Shown here: positions 1 to 5,605 of the stretch, piece after piece
Layout of the letters: every line of letters begins with the position of its first letter
Position numbering within the stretch: position 1 is the first letter of the stretch
Origin: Streptomyces sp. NRRL S-31
Lineage (GTDB): Bacteria > Actinomycetota > Actinomycetes > Streptomycetales > Streptomycetaceae
Direction of reading: 5' to 3'
Assembly: GCF_000718775.1 (NCBI RefSeq)
Contig: NZ_JOCB01000152.1
Span: 1 to 11,745 of the forward strand
Length of the DNA: 11,745 nucleotides
Made by a program: the position numbers and the translations under genes
Notes under the pieces: model-generated
The model's input: the letters and a program-made list of their open reading frames with translations, nothing else
The model's database searches: none
What the model was told of the DNA's origin: nothing

Positions 1-105
1 GTGCGGGACCGCGGGGGGAGGCGGCGCGTGCGGGACCGCGGGGGAGGCGGCGCGTGCGGGACCGCGGGGGAGGCGGCGCGTGCGGGACCGCGGGGGAGGC
101 GCGCC
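1..105. repeat. 26-bp tandem repeat, four copies
   Basis: Four head-to-tail copies of a unit that begins GTGCGGGACCGCGGGGG and ends AGGCGGCGC. They start at 1, 28, 54 and 80. The first copy has one extra G (27 bp); the fourth diverges in its last bases. The unit length is not a multiple of three, so any reading frame through the array rotates with each copy. The array may continue beyond the left edge. It overlaps the open frame of the partial minus-strand gene that starts at 273, so it is either an expansion inside the low-complexity tail of that gene or has disrupted it. Confidence 0.9.
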
Positions 106-273
106 GCCGGCCGTGTCCCCGCCGCCGTTCACAGGACCGCCACCCGGTGCCACCGGCGTCCCCGTCGCGCCGACGAACGGCTCGGGCGTCGCCGACAGCA
201 GGAACGCGTACCGCCCCGTTTCTCCACAGGCTGTGGACAACTCCTCGAGATTCCGGTTCTGGCCCTGGAGCAT
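1..273 (-). CDS. hypothetical protein, N-terminal part (runs off left edge)
   Basis: An open frame on the minus strand starts at ATG 273 and stays open to the window edge (91 codons seen). I do not recognise the family. The first ~50 residues look like real protein (start MLQGQNRNLEELSTACGETG, then RYAFLLSATPEPF), followed by a Gly/Pro-rich stretch and then Arg/Pro-rich sequence produced by the 26-bp repeat. The start at 273 is preferred over ATG 279 and GTG 285 because GGTGGAG lies six bases upstream of it. The gene follows the AraC-type regulator on the same strand with a 31-bp gap, so it could be co-transcribed with it. G/C is preferred at codon position three, except around codons 8-20. 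The repeat-encoded tail could be an out-of-frame expansion, so the true C-terminus is uncertain. Confidence 0.55.
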   Translation of the reverse strand, partial: MLQGQNRNLEELSTACGETGRYAFLLSATPEPFVGATGTPVAPGGGPVNGGGDTAGGAPPPRSRTRRLPRGPARAASPAVPHAPPPPAVPH

Positions 274-304
274 GCCCATCTCCACCAGGTGTCGCGCCGG
301 CCGG

Positions 305-1330
305 TCAGGGCGCGGAGCCGACGGTGTCGTGCCGCTCGGCATCGCCGCCGGTGCGGAAGGTGCGCCGGTAGGCGGTGGGGGTGACCCCGAGGGCCGTCTG
401 GAGGTGCTGCCGCATCGACTGCGCCGTGCCGAAGCCCGACTCCCGGGCCACCTGGTCCATCGACAGCCCGGTGGTCTCCAGCAGGTGCCGGGCGCGCTCC
501 ACGCGCTGCTGGACGAGCCACTGGCCGGGGCTCACCCCGACCTCCTCGCGGAAGCGGCGGGTGAAGGTGCGCACCGACATCGCCTCCTGCGCGGCCATGT
601 CCCGCAGCTGGATCGGCTCGTGCAGCCGGCCCAGCGCCCAGGCGCGGGCGGTGGTCGTGGTGGCCAGGTGCGCGTCGGGGACCGGGCGTTGGATGTACTG
701 GGCCTGGCCGCCGTCGCGGTGGGGCGGTACGACCGTGATCCGGGCGACGTCGTTGGCGACCGCGGTGCCGAAGTCGCCGCGGACCATGTGCAGGCACAGG
801 TCGATCCCGGCGGCCACACCGGCCGAGGTCAGCACGTCGCCGTCGTCGATGAACAGCACGTCCGCGTCCACCTCGACCCTCGGGAACAGCCGCTGGAACC
901 GCTCGGCGTCCGCCCAGTGCGTGGTCGCCGGGCGGCCGTCCAGGTACCCGGCGGCGGCGAGGACGTAGGCGCCGGTGCATATGGAGGCGAGCCGGGTGCC
1001 GGGGCGGATGTGGGCGAGGGCGGCGGCGAGTTCGTCCGTGAGCCGGCCCTCGTCGTAGACCGGTCCGAGTTCGTACGACGCGGGCACGATCACCGTGTCG
1101 GCGGTCGCCAGCGTCTCCGGACCGTGGGCGATCTGGACGGCGAAGTCGGCGTCCGTCTCCACCGGGCCGGGCGGCCGTACCGAGCAGGTCACGACCTCGT
1201 ACAGAGGGCGGTGGAGCGCGTCCCGGGGCCGGCCGAAGATCCGGTGCGGTATGCCCAGTTCGAAGGGGAGCAGACCGTCCAGCGCGAGCACGGCGACCCG
1301 GTGCGGCCGGAATCCCGCTGTGTTCGTCAT
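305..1330 (-). CDS. GATase1-like (DJ-1/PfpI) domain AraC-family regulator
   Basis: 341-aa transcriptional regulator of the FtrA-like group: an N-terminal DJ-1/PfpI-type ligand-sensing domain followed by an AraC DNA-binding domain. Residues ~10-185 form the sensor domain, with the nucleophile-elbow-like cysteine at about residue 118 (SICTGAYVLA) and the following THWADAERF segment. Residues ~230-325 hold two helix-turn-helix units, LRDMAAQEAMSVRTFTRRF and MDQVARESGFGTAQSMRQHL. The length is normal for the family. ATG 1330 is preceded by AGGA. The gene is divergent from an MFS transporter across a 70-bp region, so control of that transporter, and autoregulation, are the natural inference. The ligand cannot be read from the sequence. 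Confidence 0.93.
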   Translation of the reverse strand: MTNTAGFRPHRVAVLALDGLLPFELGIPHRIFGRPRDALHRPLYEVVTCSVRPPGPVETDADFAVQIAHGPETLATADTVIVPASYELGPVYDEGRLTDELAAALAHIRPGTRLASICTGAYVLAAAGYLDGRPATTHWADAERFQRLFPRVEVDADVLFIDDGDVLTSAGVAAGIDLCLHMVRGDFGTAVANDVARITVVPPHRDGGQAQYIQRPVPDAHLATTTTARAWALGRLHEPIQLRDMAAQEAMSVRTFTRRFREEVGVSPGQWLVQQRVERARHLLETTGLSMDQVARESGFGTAQSMRQHLQTALGVTPTAYRRTFRTGGDAERHDTVGSAP

Positions 1331-1400
1331 GTCCCGATCCTAGCGAAGGCTGTCCTTCCGGCCACTCGATGCGCGGGAGCGCGAATCGGAGGCTCGGGAC
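1331..1400. promoter_or_regulatory. divergent promoter region of the AraC regulator / MFS transporter pair
   Basis: This 70-bp gap must carry both promoters and leaders. It contains an inverted repeat GAAGG-CTGT-CCTTC (1345-1358), a plausible but weak operator. Its two ends mirror each other: GTCCCGA at 1331-1337 and TCGGGAC at 1394-1400, so each start codon is immediately preceded by TCGGGAC on its own strand. GGAGG at 1388-1392 is the ribosome binding site of the MFS gene, eight bases before its GTG. Confidence 0.5.
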
Positions 1401-2711
1401 GTGACTCAGACAACCCCAGCCACAGCCCCCGTCCAGGCCCCGCCCGTCCGTCGCCGCCGAGTCCACCGCGCCTGGTTCGTCGCCGCCGTCACGTTCGTCA
1501 CGATCACCGGCGCGGCGGCCTTCCGTTCCCTGCCCGGCCTCCTGATCGACCCGCTCCACGAGGAGTTCGGCTGGTCACGCGGCACGATCGGCGCGGCCGT
1601 CTCGGTCAACCTCGCGCTCTACGGCCTGACCGCGCCGTTCGCCGCCGCGCTGATGGACCGTTTCGGCATCCGCCGGGTGGTCGCCGTCGCGCTCACCGTG
1701 ATCGCGATCGGTTCCGGTCTGACCGTGGGGATGACGGCGGCCTGGCAACTGCTGCTCTGCTGGGGCCTGCTGGTGGGGCTCGGCACCGGGTCCATGGCAC
1801 TGGCGTTCGCCGCGACGGTCACCGACCGCTGGTTCACCGCGCGGCGCGGCCTGGTCAGCGGCATCCTCACCGCGGCCTCCGCCTCCGGCCAACTGGTCTT
1901 CCTGCCACTGCTGTCCTGGGTCGTGGAGCACCACCACTGGCGTCCCGCGGCGGTCACGGTGGCCCTGACCGCGCTGGCCGTGGTCCCCTTCGTCTGGCTC
2001 CTGCTCCGCGACCACCCGGCCGACGTGGGCGAGACGCCGTACGGGGCCACGGAGTTCGTGCCCAAGCCGCCCCCGGTCACCGGAGCCGCCCGCCGCACGC
2101 TCCGCGTCCTGGCCGCCTCCGTCCGCTCGGGCACCTTCTGGCTGCTCGCCGGCACCTTCGCGATCTGCGGCGCCTCCACCAACGGCCTGGTGCAGACCCA
2201 CTTCGTGCCCGCCGAGCACGACCACGGCATGCCCGTGACGACGGCGGCCTCGCTGCTCGCGGTCACCGGCGTGTTCGACGTCGTCGGCACGATCGCCTCC
2301 GGCTGGTTCACCGACCGCTTCGAGCCGCGCCGCCTGCTCGCCGTCTACTACGCCCTGCGCGGACTGTCCCTGCTCTTCCTGCCGATGCTGCTCGGCCCCG
2401 CCGTCCGCCCGTCGATGATCTTTTTCGCCGTCTTCTACGGCCTGGACTGGGTGGCCACCGTCCCGCCCACCCTGGCCCTGTGCCGGGAGCGGTTCGGCGA
2501 GGACAGCGCCATCGTCTTCGGCTGGGTGCTCGCCGCCCACCAGGTCGGCGCGGCCCTCGTCGCCTACCTCGGCGGCGTCGCCCGGGACGTCTTCGGCTCC
2601 TACGACATGGTCTGGTACGCCTCCGGCACCCTGTGCGCGGCGGCGGCCCTGATGTCCCTCGTCATACGGCGCACCGCCCCGGCGGCGGTCCCCGCGCAGG
2701 CCGGGCGCTGA
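1401..2711 (+). CDS. MFS transporter
   Basis: 436-aa polytopic membrane protein of the major facilitator superfamily. A short basic cytoplasmic N-terminus (PVRRRRVHR) precedes the first membrane segment, and hydrophobic segments of about 20 residues recur through the length, consistent with 12 helices. The MFS loop motif is visible between helices 2 and 3 (DRFGIRR, residues 86-92) and in its weaker second-half counterpart (DRFEPRR, residues 305-311), reflecting the internal two-fold repeat. GTG 1401 is chosen because GGAGG lies eight bases upstream. Divergence from an AraC-type regulator suggests inducible export or uptake of a small molecule. The general fold resembles OFA/monocarboxylate-type MFS carriers, but I cannot name the substrate. 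It ends tail-to-tail with the flavin-reductase remnant, two bases apart. Confidence 0.92.
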   Translation: MTQTTPATAPVQAPPVRRRRVHRAWFVAAVTFVTITGAAAFRSLPGLLIDPLHEEFGWSRGTIGAAVSVNLALYGLTAPFAAALMDRFGIRRVVAVALTVIAIGSGLTVGMTAAWQLLLCWGLLVGLGTGSMALAFAATVTDRWFTARRGLVSGILTAASASGQLVFLPLLSWVVEHHHWRPAAVTVALTALAVVPFVWLLLRDHPADVGETPYGATEFVPKPPPVTGAARRTLRVLAASVRSGTFWLLAGTFAICGASTNGLVQTHFVPAEHDHGMPVTTAASLLAVTGVFDVVGTIASGWFTDRFEPRRLLAVYYALRGLSLLFLPMLLGPAVRPSMIFFAVFYGLDWVATVPPTLALCRERFGEDSAIVFGWVLAAHQVGAALVAYLGGVARDVFGSYDMVWYASGTLCAAAALMSLVIRRTAPAAVPAQAGR

Positions 2712-2713
2712 CC

Positions 2714-2971
2714 TCAGACGCCGTCCAGCCGGGCGAACCGCCCCCGGTGGAACAGCAGCGGCTCCCCGTGCTCCGCCGCGCCGAGGGCGTCCACCCGGCC
2801 CACCGCGACGAGGTGGTCGCCCCCGGTGTGCACGGCGTGGACGGCGCAGTCGATCCAGGCGACGGCACCGGCGAGCCGGGGCGCCCCGGAGACGGGCGCC
2901 GCGTCGTAGGCGACCCCCGCGCACTTGTCGGCGCCGCTCACCGCGAAGGCCCGGCACATCCCCTCCGTCAT
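2714..2971 (-). pseudogene. flavin reductase (HsaB-like), C-terminal half only
   Basis: 85-aa frame matching only the C-terminal half of short-chain FMN-dependent flavin reductases, which are normally about 160-190 aa and supply reduced flavin to two-component monooxygenases. Recognisable family segments are FAVSGADKCAGVAY, SGAP, AWIDCAVHAVHTGGDHLVAVGRV (the GDH core) and the C-terminal PLLFHRGRFARL. The segment resembles the steroid-pathway reductase HsaB in pattern. The N-terminal ~75 residues, which form much of the flavin pocket, are absent, and only 45 bp separate the first ATG from the next gene's stop. That gap contains a perfect palindrome (2981-2995) next to the start, so a promoter or operator appears to have been joined to the 3' half by a deletion. 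ATG 2971 has no clear ribosome site; ATG at codon 5 has GGAGG very close. It could still be expressed, but is unlikely to be an active reductase. Confidence 0.75.
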
Positions 2972-2980
2972 ATCACTGAA

Positions 2981-2995
2981 CTGACGGTACGTCAG
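2981..2995. promoter_or_regulatory. palindromic operator CTGACG-GTA-CGTCAG
   Basis: Perfect 15-bp palindrome with six-base arms around GTA, ten bases upstream of the flavin-reductase remnant's ATG. The size and symmetry suit a dimeric TetR-type repressor. A second copy with the same TGACG-N3-CGTCAG core lies at 4343-4356, in front of the DoxX remnant. The palindrome is seen directly; its role is inferred. Confidence 0.6.
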
Positions 2996-3016
2996 GAATG
3001 GCTCGGCACGGCAAAG

Positions 3017-4204
3017 TTACCGCCGGGTGCGCAGCCCCCTGGCCACGGACCGGGCGATCTTCCCGGCGTCGATCGCCAGTTCCCGGAGCATCCCGCTGAT
3101 CGGATTGGTGAAGCCGGTGAAGTACAGGCCCGGCGCGCCGGCGGGCGTGCGGCCGCCGCGCGCCACCGGTCTGCCGCGCCCGTCCAGCACCCCCAGATGG
3201 CCGACGAGCCCCTCCAGCGCGCGGACGTACCCGGTCGCCGCGATCACCGCGTCGGGCGATATCCGGCTGCCGTCGGCGAGGACCACCCGGCCGTCCTCGA
3301 ACGCCGTCACGGCGGCAACGACCTCGACCTTCCCGGTGCGGACGGCGTCGATCAGGCCGACGTCCTGCACCGGGATCGCGCCCTGCCGCACCCTGCTGTA
3401 CAGGCCGGTGTCCGGGCGCGGCAGCCCGTGCGCGGACAGGTCCGGGGTGCTGAGTCGTCCCACCGGCCCGGCGAGCCGGTCCACGAGCCACACCGGCAGC
3501 CGGCGGACCAGCACACCGGTGTACTGGGCGGGCCAGCCGAGGGAGGAGCGGCGCAGGATGTGCGGCGCGGCGCGCACCGCCAGCCGCACCCGCGCGGCCC
3601 CGCCCTCCGCCAGGTCCACGGCGATCTCCGCGCCCGTGTTGCCGACGCCGACGACGAGCACGTCCCGGTCCCGGTACGGCTCGGCGTTCCGGTAGTCGCC
3701 GGCGTGCAGCAGCTCGCCGTCGTACTCCGCGCGGCCCGGCCAGTCGGGCAGCCGCGGGGTGTGGTTGAAGCCGGTGGCGACGACCACCGCGGCGCCGGTC
3801 AGTTCCCGGCCGCCGGAGGCGTGCAGCAGCCACCCGGTGCCGTCCCCGGTCCGTTCGACGCGGTGCACCTCGACCCCGGTGACGATCTCCAGCTCGTGAT
3901 GCTCGGCGTACTTCTCCAGGTAGCGCACCACGTCGTCCCGGGACACCCAGCGCCCGAACCGCCGGGGCATGCCGAGGCCCGGCAGCGCGGACAGCCGCCG
4001 GGTGGTGTGCAGGTGGAGCCGGTCGTAGTGGCGGCGCCAGGAGGCGCCCACCCGGTCGGACTTCTCCAGGACCACGGCGCGTACGCCCCGGGCCCGCAGC
4101 GCGTGGGCGGCGGCGAGGCCGCCCGGTCCGGCACCGATCACGTAGACCGGGCGGTCGGCGGGGGTCGGCGAGGGGCGGGCGGGGGCGGGGCGGGAGGCGG
4201 CCAT
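3017..4204 (-). CDS. FAD/NAD(P)H-dependent flavin monooxygenase (FMO/CzcO-like)
   Basis: 395-aa class B-type flavoprotein monooxygenase, expected to use FAD and NAD(P)H to oxygenate a small organic substrate. The FAD-binding Rossmann motif is at residues 22-29 (VIGAGPGG). The FMO-type signature appears as YDGELLHAGDY (161-171). The NAD(P)H-binding Rossmann motif is at 184-191 (VVGVGNTG). An ATGY motif (323-326) and FTGFTNPISG (362-371) complete the fold. ATG 4204 is chosen because the Rossmann strand begins about 20 residues later. The frame stays open upstream to 4570, but that extension crosses palindromic operator sequence and has no family resemblance. No good ribosome site is visible, so a leaderless or weakly translated mRNA is possible. 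The flavin-reductase remnant lies just downstream, but FMO enzymes reduce their own FAD and do not need it. It is the one seemingly intact oxidoreductase in a decayed neighbourhood. The substrate is unknown. Confidence 0.9.
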   Translation of the reverse strand: MAASRPAPARPSPTPADRPVYVIGAGPGGLAAAHALRARGVRAVVLEKSDRVGASWRRHYDRLHLHTTRRLSALPGLGMPRRFGRWVSRDDVVRYLEKYAEHHELEIVTGVEVHRVERTGDGTGWLLHASGGRELTGAAVVVATGFNHTPRLPDWPGRAEYDGELLHAGDYRNAEPYRDRDVLVVGVGNTGAEIAVDLAEGGAARVRLAVRAAPHILRRSSLGWPAQYTGVLVRRLPVWLVDRLAGPVGRLSTPDLSAHGLPRPDTGLYSRVRQGAIPVQDVGLIDAVRTGKVEVVAAVTAFEDGRVVLADGSRISPDAVIAATGYVRALEGLVGHLGVLDGRGRPVARGGRTPAGAPGLYFTGFTNPISGMLRELAIDAGKIARSVARGLRTRR

Positions 4205-4217
4205 GAGCGGGAGCGTA

Positions 4218-4263
4218 ATCAACCAACCGGTTGATGGGTCTCGGTCAAGACCGGAATTGGTTG
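4218..4263. promoter_or_regulatory. nested operator-like inverted repeats upstream of the monooxygenase
   Basis: Just upstream of the monooxygenase start lie ATCAACC-AACC-GGTTGAT (4218-4235, seven-base arms, containing the perfect CAACCGGTTG), CGGTC-AA-GACCG (4242-4253), and a wider inverted pair CAACCAA (4220-4226) / TTGGTTG (4257-4263). Such clustered dyads close to a start codon are typical of repressor-controlled promoters. They differ in sequence from the TGACG-N3-CGTCA palindromes, so a different regulator is implied. Confidence 0.55.
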
Positions 4264-4342
4264 CGGATTGATCACGCCTGTACGGAAAGGGTGTCCGGCC
4301 GTGAAGAACGCGTCGCGCCACGGGTGGGCTTCGCGAGGTATA
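4264..4342. other. intergenic spacer without recognisable gene
   Basis: Sequence between the monooxygenase operator cluster and the palindrome preceding the DoxX remnant. It presumably contains promoter elements for one or both directions. I see no convincing reading frame; short frames across it have no family resemblance. Confidence 0.4.
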
Positions 4343-4356
4343 TGACGTAACGTCAG
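4343..4356. promoter_or_regulatory. palindromic operator TGACG-TAA-CGTCA(G)
   Basis: 13-bp perfect palindrome ending five bases before the ATG of the DoxX remnant. It shares the TGACG-N3-CGTCAG core with the palindrome at 2981-2995. Finding it in front of two different broken genes about 1.35 kb apart argues for a shared regulator in the ancestral locus. Confidence 0.6.
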
Positions 4357-4360
4357 ATTC

Positions 4361-4452
4361 ATGGACGCGTAGGACTGGACGACGCCCGGTGGCTGGCGGT
4401 GCTGCGCATCGGTCTCGGCCTGTGGTGGCTGGAGAGCCGGCGGCACAAGGGA
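4361..4452 (+). pseudogene. DoxX-family protein, 5' fragment with frameshifted start
   Basis: From 4378 the plus strand reads DDARWLAVLRIGLGLWWLES and then RRHKG, the characteristic N-terminus of actinobacterial DoxX-like membrane proteins, whose usual form, from memory, continues into a charged segment and three further membrane helices (about 130-180 aa in all). Here the similarity stops after RRHKG at 4452 and the frame enters low-complexity sequence. The only suitable ATG (4361) is in another frame and meets TAG after three codons. A single lost base near 4367-4370 would explain this, giving MDA-VGLDDARW. It is therefore broken at both ends. The palindrome at 4343-4356 abuts the ATG. Identification rests on a short but distinctive motif. 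Confidence 0.6.
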
Positions 4453-4533
4453 CCGCCGCCACGTCCGGGGCACCGCGCGCCACGGCCAGGGCCACGGCCC
4501 CGACGGACGGCGGCGACGGCGACGGCGGGGAAG
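4453..4533. other. low-complexity GC-rich spacer
   Basis: Repetitive CCACGGCCAGGGCCACGG and GACGGCGGCGACGGCGACGG sequence between the point where DoxX similarity ends and the terminator-like hairpin of the PNPO-family gene. No gene is supported. The deletion endpoint of the DoxX gene lies at its left edge. Confidence 0.5.
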
Positions 4534-4565
4534 CGTGAGCGGGGGCGACCGCCTCCCCCCTCACG
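4534..4565 (-). terminator. hairpin at the 3' end of the PNPO-family gene
   Basis: CGTGAG (4534-4539) pairs with CTCACG (4560-4565), and the G-rich and C-rich inner arms extend the stem imperfectly. It spans the stop codon of the PNPO-family gene and lacks a T-run, as is common for terminators in this genus. Confidence 0.45.
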
Positions 4566-5229
4566 GCCACAGCAGCGCCCGGCTCCAGCCGAACCCCGTG
4601 CTGCGGTACTCCAGGCGCACGTGCCGCCGCTCCGCGTCCCCCTGGAAGAACTCCACGGTCTGCGGCCGCAGCCGGTACAGGGTCCAGGTCGGCGACGGCT
4701 CGTCCGGATGCTGCCGGGCCCGCTCCCAGGCCGCCTCCGACGCCGTGCGCAGCTCCGCCACCGAGGCCAGCTCCTCGCTCTGCCGGCCGGTCAGCGCGGC
4801 GGCCAGCGCGCCCGTCGACCGCGCGTGCAGGTCCGCCTGGCTCTCCTCGGCCGGCGCCGGGCCGACCGGCCCCCGCACCCGCACCTGGCGCCCCAGCACC
4901 GGCCAGTAGAAGGCGAGGGCCGCGTACGGCCGGACGGCGAGCGCGCGGCCCTTGCGGCTGGTGGCGTGCGTGGCGAAGGACCAGCCGTCGGCGTCGGCGC
5001 CGTGCAGCATCACGATCCGCACGTCCGGCCTGCCCTCCTCGTCCGCGGTCGCCAGCGACATGGTGTGCGGCTCCGGCTGCCCCGCCGCCACCGCCTCCGC
5101 GAACCAGCTCGTGAACAGGGCCAGCGGGGTCGGCGGGGCGGTCTCCGGGTCGAACGGCGGCAACCGGGTCACCCCGGGGTCCCAGACGCGCAGCGAGCGG
5201 AGCAGGTCATGGAGATCGTGCTGTGCCAT
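4561..5229 (-). CDS. pyridoxamine 5'-phosphate oxidase family protein
   Basis: 222-aa FMN-binding split-barrel protein of the PNPO (PdxH) family, whose canonical members oxidise pyridoxine or pyridoxamine 5'-phosphate to PLP. Family segments in order are PEPHTMSLATADEEGRPDVR (53-71), SRKGRALAVRPYAALAFYW (91-109), LGRQVRVRG (112-120, FMN region) and the C-terminal QTVEFFQGDAERRHVRLEY (190-208). Within this, RRHVR keeps the R-x-H-x-R spacing of the canonical RLHDR substrate-binding motif. The length is normal. ATG 5229 has no strong ribosome site, but a GGTGA-GTA-TCACC palindrome sits two bases upstream of it. The gene lies 28 bp downstream of the thiolase remnant on the same strand. It may be a true PLP synthase or a paralogue with altered specificity; the divergent EFFQG and RRHVR sequences favour caution, so no symbol is given. 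Confidence 0.88.
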   Translation of the reverse strand: MAQHDLHDLLRSLRVWDPGVTRLPPFDPETAPPTPLALFTSWFAEAVAAGQPEPHTMSLATADEEGRPDVRIVMLHGADADGWSFATHATSRKGRALAVRPYAALAFYWPVLGRQVRVRGPVGPAPAEESQADLHARSTGALAAALTGRQSEELASVAELRTASEAAWERARQHPDEPSPTWTLYRLRPQTVEFFQGDAERRHVRLEYRSTGFGWSRALLWP

Positions 5230-5231
5230 GG

Positions 5232-5244
5232 GGTGAGTATCACC
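5232..5244. promoter_or_regulatory. palindrome GGTGA-GTA-TCACC before the PNPO-family start
   Basis: Perfect five-base arms around GTA, ending two bases upstream of the ATG at 5229 and inside the 28-bp gap to the thiolase remnant. A possible operator or translation-blocking hairpin; it is short enough that chance is not excluded. Confidence 0.35.
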
Positions 5245-5257
5245 GCCGGGACCGTCC

Positions 5258-5581
5258 TCAGTCCCGGCCCAGCACCACCGTCCCCGACGAGCAGAACCAG
5301 CCCCCCGTCCCGGACGCCACCCCCAGCCGGGGCAGCTGCCCGTCCCGGGCCCGCACCTGCCGTTCCCCGGCGTCTCCGCGCAACTGCCGCACCGCCTCCA
5401 CCAGCAGGTGCAGCCCCCGCATGCCCGGGTGCCTGGCCGACGGGCCGCCGCCGTCCGTGTTCACCGGCAGCTCCCCGCCGCGCACCCGCAGCCGGCCCCG
5501 GGCCGCGAACGCCCCGCCCTCGCCCTCGGCGCAGAAGCCCAGGCCCTCCAGGGTCACCAGGGTCATGTTGGTGAACGCGTA
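5258..5581 (-). pseudogene. thiolase (SCP-x/Ltp-type), C-terminal third only
   Basis: The minus-strand frame reads YAFTNMTLVTLEGLGFC, then a GEGGAF segment, GGELPVNTDGGG, HPGMRGLHLLVEAVRQLRG and a C-terminus ASGTGGWFCSSG-TVVLGRD. This is the C-terminal domain of sterol-carrier/lipid-transfer-type thiolases, which act on acyl-CoA side chains in steroid and related catabolism and are normally about 380-400 aa. Similarity begins at YAFTN (5581). Upstream of it only eight unrelated codons separate it from an in-frame TGA at 5606-5608, which is the stop of the neighbouring TPR gene. The N-terminal two thirds, with the nucleophilic cysteine, are missing. The natural C-terminal end is retained. An internal ATG at 5566 could allow a 102-aa product, but it cannot be an active thiolase. 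Confidence 0.75.
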
Positions 5582-5605
5582 TTGCCTGCCACCCGTGCGC
5601 GCCCG

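Noticed and set aside
1..105. Possible CRISPR array
   Set aside because: The units are directly adjacent without unique spacers, so this is a plain tandem repeat.
1575..2957. Long minus-strand open frame opposite the MFS gene
   Set aside because: Low-complexity translation opposite a clear membrane transporter; no motifs.
80..4234. Very long plus-strand open frame (1384 codons) spanning the left third of the window
   Set aside because: It runs antisense or out of frame to the AraC regulator, the MFS gene, the flavin reductase and the monooxygenase. Its translation is Arg/Gly/Pro-rich without family resemblance, as expected for a shadow frame in very GC-rich DNA.
4219..4473. 84-codon minus-strand frame opposite the DoxX remnant
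   Set aside because: No family resemblance, and it is antisense to the recognisable DoxX segment and the operators.
4205..4570. N-terminal extension of the monooxygenase frame
   Set aside because: The extension crosses operator-like dyads, resembles no family, and would place the Rossmann fold ~140 residues in; ATG 4204 gives the normal architecture.
4399..5574. Plus-strand frame continuing from the DoxX fragment through the PNPO-family gene
   Set aside because: Beyond 4452 it is low-complexity and antisense to the PNPO-family gene; only the first ~18 codons are DoxX-like.
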